Shown piece after piece: positions 31,131 to 38,413 of a DNA stretch of 44,581 nucleotides. Every line of letters starts with the position of its first letter. Within the stretch, counting starts at the first letter, position 1. Origin of the DNA: Candidatus Acidiferrales bacterium (GTDB taxonomy: Bacteria > Acidobacteriota > Terriglobia > Acidiferrales > UBA7541). The notes under the pieces are model-generated. The model had not been told where the DNA came from. It saw nothing but the letters and a program-made list of their open reading frames with translations, and did no database searches. The translations under genes and the position numbers were made by a program. Location of the stretch: contig JASHPG010000110.1 in assembly GCA_030038275.1 (NCBI GenBank), positions 1 through 44,581 of the forward strand, given 5' to 3'.

Positions 31131-33113
31131 ATGGCTTCCTCCTCCATCGACTTTCAGCCGGATGCGGCAAGCGGGGCTTCGGCTCCCGCGACGCCGTTCG
31201 ATTTCCAGCCCGACGTCCAGACCGTCGCGCCGCCTCCCGATCCAGGGCTGATGGCGCGATTGCGGCAGGCGATGCCCGACGCCACTCCCACGCTGTTGCG
31301 CTCGATCGCCGCAAATCCCGGCAACTACGCGGGGATATTGCCTGCCGGAGTTCTCTACAATCCCGCGCTCCAGCCCGGTGCGTATCAAGCGGCTCCGGGA
31401 GCGCCCATTCAGAATTCGGCGAGTTTGCCGCAAGGAGTAGTGACGCGCGACGATGCGGCGCGTCTAGCGCTGGCGCAAGGTCTTTCCGGCCAACTCGGCT
31501 ACATGCGCGATTTATACAAGATCGAACTTCCGGTGGCCGCTTCCGTGGTCGCGCCGGAACTGCTGGCCGATGTGGTGCCCGAAACCCTGGGCGGATCGGC
31601 GCTGCTGGGAGCCGCCGGACAAGGCGCTGTTGCGGGCGCGAGCGCGGGAGCCGCGGGAGCCGCGACCGCCGAACCCTTGAACGGCGAAAACCCGTTTTCG
31701 CCGAAGGGCGCGGAAAAAATCGCCGAGAGCGCGGGGGGAGGCGCACTGCTGGGGGGTGCGACGGGAACGATTCTTGAGAGTCTCGCGCCTCGCACCGGGA
31801 AGGCGATGATGAATTATTTCGCGCGGCAAGGAGTCGATTTGGACGCCACGCCGGAAACCGCGCAGTTCAATCCGGCCCTGGCGAATACGCCGCGGGAGGT
31901 AGGGCAACAGGCGCAGCGCTTGGGCGTGCAGCTGACGCCCGCGCAATTCAGCGAGCATCCCTTCGCGCGCATCGCGCAAGGACTGGGCGAACGCTCGATG
32001 TTCGGTTCGCGCGAACTCGCGCAAGCCATCAACGTAAACGCCGGCAAGCTGCTCGACGGAGTGCAAGATTTGGCCGAGCGCGTCGATCCCTACAATTTCG
32101 GCTCGGGAGAGCAATCGGCCGGCGAGGCGATCGCGCACGACGCCGATACCGCCCTCAGCGTGCGCCGCGAAAACGCCAACAACGCCTACAAGCAGGCCGA
32201 ATCCGACCAGGCCGACCTCGCCGGCGATCTTTCGGACCTGAAGGATTTCGCCAACGAAAAACTTTTCGTGCGCCAGCCGCACGCGGCGCTGACGCGGCCG
32301 CAATATCAGAGTCCGGGAGTGGCCTCCGCCCTACAGGATATCGCCGACGCGCCCGACCGCGTAGGCAAGAGCCCGTCGATCCAATCGATGCGCAATCTGC
32401 GCACCGAATTCATGGACAAGGCCAACGATTTTTCCGGGAACGTTCCCGACGCCGCGCGCGGCCTCTACAAACAAGCGGCCGCCATCGTGGACGATTCGAT
32501 CATGGACGCGGCGAAGGGAACCCCATTCGAAAAATCCTTCCGGGATGCCAGTTCGCAGTGGAAAAATTTGCAGACGCTCTACAACGAGCCGGGAACGCCA
32601 CTCTACCGCATCCTGCAACAGCACGACCCGGTAGCGGTGACGCGTGGCATTCTGAATCGCCAGTCGCCCACCGATATCGCCACGCTTAAGAGCGAGGGAA
32701 TGCAATCCTCGATCGAAGCGCTGCGGCACCAGGTGATCGACGATGTCGTGGGCGCGCGTTTTCGCGCCACGCCGGGAGGATTGGGCGGCTATTCGAATGA
32801 ATTCCTGCGGAGCCTCTTCGAGCCCGCGCAGCTCAAGGAACTCTATTTGGACGCGGACCTGGGACGGCGCTTCAACTTTCAGATCAACCCCTCGGGCACC
32901 GGCTCGGTCATGTTGGGCGAGACGCAGGTATTGCATCCCGAGCCCAGCAAACTCGGACTGCTGTACGGCTCCGCGCAGGCGAGCATGCCGCAACCGGCGG
33001 CGAATTATCTGGAAAAAGGATTCACTTTGCCACGCGCGACGTCCCTGCGCAACGGGAGCCTCTTGCCCAGCAGCGTGTTGGCCGGCAACGCTTCGCGGGA
33101 GCTCACTCAGTGA
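31131..33113 (+). CDS. P22 gp16-like ejection protein
   Basis: 660 residues (P22 gp16 609). A long Ala/Gly-rich hydrophobic stretch (about 145-185, PVAASVVAPELLADVVPETL then LLGAAGQGAVAGASAGAAGA) could insert in membranes, followed by a long helical region (NNAYKQAESDQADLAGDLS, MRNLRTEFMDKANDF). Third of the three ejection-type genes. Its 3' end overlaps the leftward gene at 33107-33289 by seven bases. Confidence 0.7.
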   Translation: MASSSIDFQPDAASGASAPATPFDFQPDVQTVAPPPDPGLMARLRQAMPDATPTLLRSIAANPGNYAGILPAGVLYNPALQPGAYQAAPGAPIQNSASLPQGVVTRDDAARLALAQGLSGQLGYMRDLYKIELPVAASVVAPELLADVVPETLGGSALLGAAGQGAVAGASAGAAGAATAEPLNGENPFSPKGAEKIAESAGGGALLGGATGTILESLAPRTGKAMMNYFARQGVDLDATPETAQFNPALANTPREVGQQAQRLGVQLTPAQFSEHPFARIAQGLGERSMFGSRELAQAINVNAGKLLDGVQDLAERVDPYNFGSGEQSAGEAIAHDADTALSVRRENANNAYKQAESDQADLAGDLSDLKDFANEKLFVRQPHAALTRPQYQSPGVASALQDIADAPDRVGKSPSIQSMRNLRTEFMDKANDFSGNVPDAARGLYKQAAAIVDDSIMDAAKGTPFEKSFRDASSQWKNLQTLYNEPGTPLYRILQQHDPVAVTRGILNRQSPTDIATLKSEGMQSSIEALRHQVIDDVVGARFRATPGGLGGYSNEFLRSLFEPAQLKELYLDADLGRRFNFQINPSGTGSVMLGETQVLHPEPSKLGLLYGSAQASMPQPAANYLEKGFTLPRATSLRNGSLLPSSVLAGNASRELTQ

Positions 33114-33289
33114 CCGCGTACGAAGCGGTAGGAGAAAATGGCGGCTCCGCACAGCACCCACCCTCCCCCGATCATGCCGGCGATGAATTCGTAGCCGGTG
33201 CGGGTGAGGTTGTGCGCCGCGGCCACGAGCAGCAGCAGCCAAAAAGCGGCCCAGAAAGCCCACAGAACGACGCAAATGCGAGCGAACAT
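33107..33289 (-). CDS. Leftward two-helix membrane protein, candidate exclusion protein
   Basis: 60 residues on the minus strand: MFARICVVLWAFWAAFWLLL gives one membrane helix, then LTRTGYEF, a second helix IAGMIGGGWVLCGAAIFSY and a basic end RFVRGH. Loop charges suggest both ends in the cytoplasm. The ATG at 33287-33289 has only GGGG as a weak binding site. In P22 the leftward membrane gene sieA (superinfection exclusion) occupies the same place between genes 16 and 9; SieA is larger (about 160 residues) with no visible similarity. The role is therefore positional inference. A rightward frame over the same bases looks non-coding. Confidence 0.6.
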   Translation of the reverse strand: MFARICVVLWAFWAAFWLLLLVAAAHNLTRTGYEFIAGMIGGGWVLCGAAIFSYRFVRGH

Positions 33290-33350
33290 GACGCCCCATG
33301 ATGGCCCGGAATTGACTGGAAAACCAATGGTACGGAGGTACCGAAAAACG

Positions 33351-34676
33351 ATGGTACGGCTAGGAAGCATGGGAACAGCCTTTCTCACGGCCCTGGGCAT
33401 CGCACTCGTGCTATGCGCGCCCGGAGCGCGCGCGCAGGGAACGCCAGTCCCCTTCGTCTACTCCCAGTGGTTCAACAACAACGGGCAGCCCTGCGCGGGA
33501 TGCTACCTGTACACGTACGAAAGCGGCACCACCACTCCGCTGGCGACCTACGAGGATTCCGGCGAAACCACCGAAAACGCCAACCCCGTGGTGCTCGATT
33601 CCGCCGGCCGCGCCAAAGTGTTCCTAGGCACGAGCGCCTATACCTTCGAGCTGACGCTTTCGACCGGCACCGAGCTTTGGTCGATCGACGGGATCAGCTC
33701 TTCGCCGCTACAGATTCTTTCGCTCGACAACACCTGGACGGGCACCAACACCTTCAGCGCGGCCACTACTTTTTCCGCGCTGGCCACGCTGAGCGCGGGA
33801 TTGACCGCCAACGGGCCCGCCGACCTCGAATCCGGCGGGGCGATGAGCGGCACGTTCACGGGCAGCCCTTCCTTTAGCGGGACGCCGACATTTTCTAGCG
33901 GCTTTACGAGCACCGTGGCGACGGGGACGGCGCCCTTCACCGTGGACAGCACCACGCAAGTGGCCAACCTGAACGCGAGCGAACTCGAAGGCGACACCTG
34001 GGAAGCGCCCGGAACCATCGGATCTACGACGCCCTCGACCGCAGCGTTCACCACGCTTTCGGCTTCGACGAGTTTTTCTCTGGCGGGCGCGACCGCGCTG
34101 ACCGCCGTGCAGGGAAAAGGCGACACGAATCTGCTGGCCGCCGGCACGGTTTCGTCGACCGCGGGCTTGCCTCTATGCACCGACGCGAATTACGGAGCGA
34201 CCACCAGTAGCTGCACCGCCGAGGCGGGCGCGGCATTCTACAGCGCCACGCTTTCCTCGAACGTGTCGGTCTCGGCGAGCACGGCGACGGCCCTGGGATC
34301 GTGCAGCGGAACGTGCACGGGCCTGGCGCTGCAATTCACGACGCCCTCGACAGGGGGCCCCTGGCGCCTGCTGATTCCGTACGCCCTGATCGCCAAATTC
34401 GGAGGCGGATGCGATTCGCTGGCGTGGGTCCAAACCAGCGACGCGAACAACGGCACCGAGAAATTCGGCTACCAGCACGAAGGGATGTACGACGACAACC
34501 GCTATTACGGCGTGACGCAAACGATCGTCAGCCCGGTGACCTACGCGGCCTCGACAGCGGTTACCGTGGTGATTTATTTCCAGATCAACAGCTATTCGGG
34601 AACGATCTACGCCGTCGATCCCGTGTTCAGCGCTGGAAATTCGGCGATGGAGGCGTGGCTCGTTGCCAGCAACTGA
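33351..34676 (+). CDS. Tailspike/tail-fibre protein with head-binding-like domain and signal peptide
   Basis: 441 residues from the ATG at 33351 (GGAGG 12 bases upstream; ATGs at 33327 and 33369 are alternatives). A signal-peptide-like start (FLTALGIALVLCAPGARAQ) leads to PVPFVYSQWFNNNGQPCAG, TYESGTTTPLATYEDSGE, NANPVVLDSAGRAKVFL, the pattern of tailspike head-binding domains. Repeats of TFSxxTTFSALATLS type form a shaft, and the last 150 residues a beta-rich tip with several cysteines. It stands where P22 has gene 9. Export of a virion protein would be odd, so the hydrophobic N-terminus may have another use. Confidence 0.7.
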   Translation: MVRLGSMGTAFLTALGIALVLCAPGARAQGTPVPFVYSQWFNNNGQPCAGCYLYTYESGTTTPLATYEDSGETTENANPVVLDSAGRAKVFLGTSAYTFELTLSTGTELWSIDGISSSPLQILSLDNTWTGTNTFSAATTFSALATLSAGLTANGPADLESGGAMSGTFTGSPSFSGTPTFSSGFTSTVATGTAPFTVDSTTQVANLNASELEGDTWEAPGTIGSTTPSTAAFTTLSASTSFSLAGATALTAVQGKGDTNLLAAGTVSSTAGLPLCTDANYGATTSSCTAEAGAAFYSATLSSNVSVSASTATALGSCSGTCTGLALQFTTPSTGGPWRLLIPYALIAKFGGGCDSLAWVQTSDANNGTEKFGYQHEGMYDDNRYYGVTQTIVSPVTYAASTAVTVVIYFQINSYSGTIYAVDPVFSAGNSAMEAWLVASN

Positions 34677-34986
34677 CCCTAAGGAACTCACGGCGCTGGG
34701 CGCGGAGCGGGCCCGCGACCAGGCGGAAATCGAGCGGCTGACGGCGCGCATCGAGGAGATCAACGCGCGCATCCGCGCGACCTGCGTGCGCGGCCCGCTG
34801 ACCCCGCGCGAGCGCGAGGTGCTGGCGCTGCTGCTCGAAGGCTTGCAGAACAAGGAAATCGCCGCGCGGCTGGGCATGGGCGAACGCACGGCGAAATTTC
34901 ACGTGTCGAACATCCTGGCGAAAGCGGGCGCGGAAAATCGAGTGCAACTGGTGACCGGAAAATGGACACGGACCACGACATCCTGA
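34663..34986 (+). CDS. LuxR/GerE-type helix-turn-helix protein
   Basis: 107 residues from a TTG overlapping the tailspike end. A coiled-coil (LGAERARDQAEIERLTARIEE) precedes a complete GerE domain: LTPREREVLALLLEGLQNKE, IAARLGMGERTAKFHVSNIL, AKAGAENRVQLV. No receiver or autoinducer domain is present. GerE domains activate transcription as dimers; the coiled-coil could supply dimerisation. A transcription factor inside the lysis end of a phage late operon is unusual; targets are unknown. Confidence 0.75.
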   Translation: MPATDPKELTALGAERARDQAEIERLTARIEEINARIRATCVRGPLTPREREVLALLLEGLQNKEIAARLGMGERTAKFHVSNILAKAGAENRVQLVTGKWTRTTTS

Positions 34987-35198
34987 TGCGCGTGGATTTG
35001 ACCACCACGGCGCTGCACGACGAGCTGATCGGATCGCGCGACCGCGAGGGGCGCATCCCGAAAATCGAGACGAAGCTCGACGCCCACGACAGCCAGATCA
35101 ATTTCTGGCGCGGGGCCATCGCCGTGCTGGCCTTCGGCCTATTGGCGCTGGGCGGAGCGGTGGTGGCGCACCTGTTCGGAGTACTGGGAGCGCGGTGA
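34962..35198 (+). CDS. Holin-like or XhlA-like membrane protein
   Basis: 78 residues from the ATG at 34962 (an ATG at 34986 overlapping the upstream stop is an alternative). A charged helical half (IPKIETKLDAHDSQINFW) is followed by one membrane helix (GAIAVLAFGLLALGGAVVAH). This layout matches XhlA-type holin partners that anchor beneath the membrane before lysis. It lies directly before the lytic transglycosylase gene. Confidence 0.6.
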   Translation: MDTDHDILMRVDLTTTALHDELIGSRDREGRIPKIETKLDAHDSQINFWRGAIAVLAFGLLALGGAVVAHLFGVLGAR

Positions 35199-35202
35199 AA
35201 CG

Positions 35203-35652
35203 GTGAACGCGGAGGAACAGGACGCGGCGGCCGCCGCGCTCGAAACGCTGGCGCGCAAAGCGGCCGCGGCCGCGGGGCTGGATGCCGCGATCGTCTGCGC
35301 CATTTGCGAGAGGGAGTCGAGCTGGGACCCCTGGACCATCCGCTACGAGCCGGATTTCCGCAGCCGCTACGTGGCCCCGCTGCACCTGACGCCCACGATC
35401 GAAGTGGCGCGCTCGGTGAGCTGGGGCCTGATGCAACTGATGGGGCAGACGGCGCGCGAACTGGGCTACATGGAGCAACTGCCGAAACTCTGCGATCCCG
35501 CGACCGGGCTGTATTGGGGCTGCCGGAAATTCGCCGAGTGCCTGGAACGCGCGGGAAAAAATAACAACGAGAAAGCGCTGCTCGATTACAACGGCGGCGC
35601 GAACCCGGCCTACCCCTACGACGTGCTGACGCGCGCGGCGAAATACAAATGA
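35203..35652 (+). CDS. Endolysin: SLT-type lytic transglycosylase
   Basis: 149 residues from a GTG. The transglycosylase-lysozyme fold is marked by AICERESSWDPW with the catalytic Glu (ERESS), SWGLMQLMGQTARELGY (GLMQ box), and a late LLDYNGGANPAYPYDVL (YNGG). It cleaves the glycan strand of peptidoglycan for host lysis. No signal peptide is seen, so release through the adjacent holin-like protein is expected. Confidence 0.85.
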   Translation: MNAEEQDAAAAALETLARKAAAAAGLDAAIVCAICERESSWDPWTIRYEPDFRSRYVAPLHLTPTIEVARSVSWGLMQLMGQTARELGYMEQLPKLCDPATGLYWGCRKFAECLERAGKNNNEKALLDYNGGANPAYPYDVLTRAAKYK

Positions 35653-35867
35653 GCGTCCCGACGCTGGAGGAACTGCGGCGCTGGTTCGATTCTCTTGATG
35701 CACACCAGCGCGTGTGCCGCGTGTGGATCAGGACGGAAAGCTACTCGGCCATGTGCGCCAGGGAAGCAGTGGGAATCGACCGCCTGGGAGGGAAGAACGC
35801 GCTGGTTTGCGAGGGCCACAAGCCCGCCAACGCGGATTGGTTCGTGCGCCTCGCGAAAGAGGGCTGA
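35649..35867 (+). CDS. Hypothetical small protein
   Basis: 72 residues, ATGA overlap with the endolysin. TLEELRRWFDSLDAHQRVCR and VGIDRLGGKNALVCEG suggest a small alpha-beta protein; two or three cysteines. Position in the lysis cassette does not decide a role. Confidence 0.5.
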   Translation: MSVPTLEELRRWFDSLDAHQRVCRVWIRTESYSAMCAREAVGIDRLGGKNALVCEGHKPANADWFVRLAKEG

Positions 35868-35899
35868 TGCAAGCGGAAAGAAAAGAGAGGAAGGAAACG

Positions 35900-36418
35900 A
35901 TGCGAAAAATATTTCGAGCGGCGGCCTTGCTCGCGGCGCTCGCGTGCGCCGGATGCGCGGCGCAAAAAACGGCGGTGAATCCGCCCGCGCCGGCTCCGGC
36001 GAACGGCGACCATAGCATCACGCTGACCTGGCAGCAGACGTTTGCCGACAGCCCGGCGTGCTCTTCGACGGTGACGGCCTCCTGCATTTCGGGATTTTCG
36101 GAGGGCTACGTTTCGGGATCCAGCCAGGAGCAATTACATACCGACACCACCGCGGTGTGCACCGGATCGGCCCAGCCGGAAACCTGCACCAGCACGTTTA
36201 ACGGCGTGCTGCCGATCGGCGTGGTGACTTTTTACGTGAACACCGCCTACGTGGACCAAAACGGAGCGGCGTGCTCCGGCGCCGCGGCGGGAACCACGGG
36301 CGGCGCGGCCGATTGCGAGGCCGCGACCGATACCACCGCGAATCCGCCGACCATCGGAGCCGACGCGGCCACGAACCTGGCGTGCAGCGCCATCGACGGA
36401 AAAGCCTGCGGCACGTAG
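35900..36418 (+). CDS. Exported protein, probable lipoprotein with FN3-like domain
   Basis: 172 residues from the ATG at 35900, chosen for the strong GAGAGGAAGGA upstream (an ATG at 35867 would put 11 charged residues before the signal). MRKIFRAAALLAALACAGC is a signal sequence with a lipobox-like end, although Leu is not at -3. The rest (HSITLTWQQTFAD, SGFSEGYVSGSSQEQL, LPIGVVTFYVNTAYVDQNG) looks like a fibronectin III-type beta sandwich with about ten cysteines. It could be surface cargo or a spanin-like lysis part; no coiled-coil supports the latter. Confidence 0.6.
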   Translation: MRKIFRAAALLAALACAGCAAQKTAVNPPAPAPANGDHSITLTWQQTFADSPACSSTVTASCISGFSEGYVSGSSQEQLHTDTTAVCTGSAQPETCTSTFNGVLPIGVVTFYVNTAYVDQNGAACSGAAAGTTGGAADCEAATDTTANPPTIGADAATNLACSAIDGKACGT

Positions 36419-36470
36419 GGCGCTTTTCGCGTAATTAAAGATTTCTAGAAAATCGAAAAAGGAGCTTCCC

Positions 36471-37031
36471 ATGAAACGAGCGGTAATCGCCGCGATTGCG
36501 GCATTGTGCCTATTCGCATTTCCATCGTTCGCGCAAACCAGCACAACCACCACACCCACTCCCAGCAGCGCCAGCCTGAGCTTCAACGTGGGGGCGGGAG
36601 CATTCGGGCTGGGCGGATCGTCGAACGCCACACCCGCGACGGATATCGCGCTGACGCTCAATCCCGGCATCGCCAAGGCTCCGAACTTTTCCTTCCGCTC
36701 GGATAACTTGCTCGCGCCCGGAGCGAATTTACAGTTCTACGGCGGCGGCGGTGAATACCAGCTGCCGCAGCTGGCCAAGACGGGATTGCTCGCGGACATC
36801 CATTTCAATTTGAACGCGACGTTTGGCCTGGACCGCATCGCGCCGGCGAGCGGGCCCACGCAGGAACATTTCGGGCTGATGGCCGGGGCTTCGATGCACT
36901 ACATGACGTCGGCTGGCGTGGACCTGAATCTCTTTCAGGTGGGCTTCCTGCGCACGCCGGGAGCGCCCTGGGGCGCTAACGCGCCCTATTTTGGTGGGTC
37001 GATCAGCTACTTTTTCGGCAAACAGCAATGA
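36471..37031 (+). CDS. Exported outer-membrane-barrel-like protein
   Basis: 186 residues; AAAAAGGAG lies upstream of the ATG. A clear signal peptide (MKRAVIAAIAALCLFAFPSF, cleavage after FAQ) precedes alternating beta strands (SASLSFNVGAGAFGLGG, GLLADIHFNLNATFGLD, GVDLNLFQVGFLR) and ends GGSISYFFGKQQ, similar to OmpA/OprF-type small barrels. A 52-bp gap before it could hold its own promoter but none is clear. A prophage-encoded barrel could alter receptors or act in exclusion; this is inference. Confidence 0.6.
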   Translation: MKRAVIAAIAALCLFAFPSFAQTSTTTTPTPSSASLSFNVGAGAFGLGGSSNATPATDIALTLNPGIAKAPNFSFRSDNLLAPGANLQFYGGGGEYQLPQLAKTGLLADIHFNLNATFGLDRIAPASGPTQEHFGLMAGASMHYMTSAGVDLNLFQVGFLRTPGAPWGANAPYFGGSISYFFGKQQ

Positions 37032-37486
37032 TGCGATGGCTGCCCATCGCCCTGGCGCTCATCGCCGTGTCCGCGTTCGCGCAGACGTACCGGCGCGATG
37101 GTTCCGTATTTCTACCGAATCCAGAGCTGACGCCGGGACTCGCGCGCACGCAAAGCCGCAAGGAAATCTGCGGTACCACTACCGGAGAATTCCGGCACAC
37201 CGATGAAGCAACGAAACGGAAGGTGTGCGAGGAATACGGCATCGCCAAAGGCTGCCCGGGCGCAGGGTACGAAATCGACCATTTGATTTCGCTCGAAGCC
37301 GGAGGCGCGGACGATATCCGCAACCTGTGGCCGCAACCAGCGCCGCAATTCCACTGGAAGGACCGGCTGGAAGACAGGGAGCACGCGCTGATTTGCAGCG
37401 GGAAAGTGAGCGTGGCCCAGGCGCAGAGCGAGCTGGCCCACGACTGGCCGAAAGCCTACGCGAAGAGGATCGGGCCGCTGCTGTGA
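37028..37486 (+). CDS. Secreted HNH-like nuclease
   Basis: 152 residues, ATGA overlap with the barrel gene. Signal peptide RWLPIALALIAVSAFA (cleavage near residue 19), then a body with four cysteines (48, 67, 76, 123) that could form disulfides, and an HNH-like core YEIDHLISLEAGG (D84, H85), DIRNLWPQ (N99), and K111/H119 downstream. HNH enzymes cut DNA with one metal; in the periplasm such an enzyme could degrade incoming DNA or extracellular DNA. Activity and target are not shown by sequence alone. Confidence 0.65.
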   Translation: MMRWLPIALALIAVSAFAQTYRRDGSVFLPNPELTPGLARTQSRKEICGTTTGEFRHTDEATKRKVCEEYGIAKGCPGAGYEIDHLISLEAGGADDIRNLWPQPAPQFHWKDRLEDREHALICSGKVSVAQAQSELAHDWPKAYAKRIGPLL

Positions 37487-37536
37487 GCTGGAATCCCGTA
37501 CGCGCGCTGGAAATAAAATTCGCTTCGGAGGAAATC

Positions 37537-37710
37537 GTGAACCAGATCAAGAAGTGGGGGCCGACGGCGGTGGCCGTGGCCGGAAGCGTGGCGGCGTTTC
37601 TGCTGCCGAGCGTGCAGCACGCGGTGAAGGCGCATCCCGCCGATCTGGGCTGGGCCATCCTGTACGCCGTGGTCACCCACCTGCTGCCCAGCCCGGTCGC
37701 GAAATCGTAG
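37537..37710 (+). CDS. Small holin-like membrane protein
   Basis: 57 residues from a GTG at 37537, six bases after GGAG; a longer reading from a GTG at 37483 is possible. Two hydrophobic segments (AVAVAGSVAAFLLPSV and LGWAILYAVVTHLLPS) flank a short polar turn. Last rightward gene of the prophage. Could be a second holin or a partner of the exported proteins before it. Confidence 0.55.
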   Translation: MNQIKKWGPTAVAVAGSVAAFLLPSVQHAVKAHPADLGWAILYAVVTHLLPSPVAKS

Positions 37711-37749
37711 CGGCCCGGCGCGCTGCTGTTATTCTGAGACGGGAGGGAA

Positions 37750-38022
37750 CTATGCCCCAGCCTTTGGTGGCTCGCTGCCTGGCACAGTCGGATTTAGAAA
37801 TCCAACTGGCTTTTGGGCAGTTTGGAACATTACAAAATCGGGCGTCAATCCTTGGAAATTTGCCTGCACGGTTTGATGCACCGCCTGATCGACGGCAAGC
37901 TTCTCTCCCACCCCCAGCGAAAAGTAGCTCTTCCCGTACATCTCCCGCGCGGCCCGCATCCCCAAGGAAAAATAAAGCTCGGCTGCGACGAGCTTCAAAA
38001 GATTGAGTTCGAATTTGTCCAT
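37750..38022 (-). CDS. Leftward hypothetical gene at the right end of the prophage
   Basis: 90 residues with an excellent AAGGAG seven bases before the ATG. The N-terminal 60 residues (MDKFELNLLKLVAAELYFSL, FSLGVGEKLAVDQAVHQTV) look helical; the C-terminus is Pro-rich. Not recognised. It lies between the last late gene, to which it is convergent, and attR. The stranded host tRNA promoter at 38297-38325 points into it across about 260 bp, so it may be expressed in the lysogen as a moron. A TGTATATACA palindrome (38072-38081) lies between. Confidence 0.6.
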   Translation of the reverse strand: MDKFELNLLKLVAAELYFSLGMRAAREMYGKSYFSLGVGEKLAVDQAVHQTVQANFQGLTPDFVMFQTAQKPVGFLNPTVPGSEPPKAGA

Positions 38023-38199
38023 CTAAGTCTCCTTCGCGGAAAGTTTTCCGCCATGGGCCGGTGTATGCACATGTATATACAGCGGAGCCGGTGTCCGTCC
38101 TGGTGCCAGCGCGCCACGCTTCGGCAGCTGCTGGTGCCAGCCGCATATCCATTTTTTCAGGGTTTAGGGCTCGCCACGCGCTCCCACACTAAGCGCCTC

Positions 38200-38241
38200 G
38201 GGATTATGAGACCCTCGCTCTGCCACTGAGCTACGCCGGCA
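38200..38241. repeat. attR core: right copy of 42-bp direct repeat (5' half of tRNA-Met)
   Basis: Identical to 972-1013. Read on the minus strand it is the tRNA-Met 5' half, through the anticodon stem, after which the sequence diverges into prophage DNA. It cannot fold as a tRNA. Confidence 0.9.
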
Positions 38242-38296
38242 CATTGCGCGCCATCAGCACTCTTGGCACCGATTGCACGCAAAAAGGTGTATTCGA

Positions 38297-38325
38297 ATGC
38301 TACGGTCTCGCCTCCCGCACGTCAA
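38297..38325 (-). promoter_or_regulatory. Orphaned native-looking promoter of tRNA-Met
   Basis: On the minus strand TTGACG (38325-38320) and TAGCAT (38302-38297) are 17 bp apart; the expected start is near 38290, about 50 bp before the tRNA 5' end at 38240. This is the arrangement of a normal tRNA promoter in the pre-integration chromosome. It now transcribes only the tRNA 5' half and then prophage DNA. Confidence 0.65.
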
Positions 38326-38413
38326 GACATGTCCGCTTTGGGCGAACGTCGCCCAAATCTACAGTGGTCAGCGCGCTAGCGCGAGGGACGAGCCTCGCGC
38401 ATAATGTGCCGCT

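Larger units (their letters stand above)
972..38241. mobile_element. Integrated P22-like prophage, about 37.3 kb
   Basis: The element is bounded by a 42-bp perfect direct repeat lying in a tRNA-Met gene on the left and standing alone on the right. A tyrosine integrase sits just inside the left end. Inside are an early region, a DNA-modification gene, a large terminase, and portal, scaffold, coat, gp4, gp10, three ejection-type proteins and a tailspike-like protein in the order known from Salmonella phage P22, followed by a lytic transglycosylase. Nearly all genes run rightward; the integrase unit and two small genes run leftward. Structural genes look intact, while several early genes look damaged, so inducibility is uncertain. 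Confidence 0.95.

Noticed and set aside
33110-33301. Rightward 63-codon frame after the gp16-like gene
   Set aside because: Composition is shadow-like; the minus strand encodes a credible two-helix membrane protein over the same bases.
38072-38081. TGTATATACA palindrome as a promoter for the leftward gene at 38022
   Set aside because: A matching -35 was not found; it may be an operator but the evidence is too weak for a feature.
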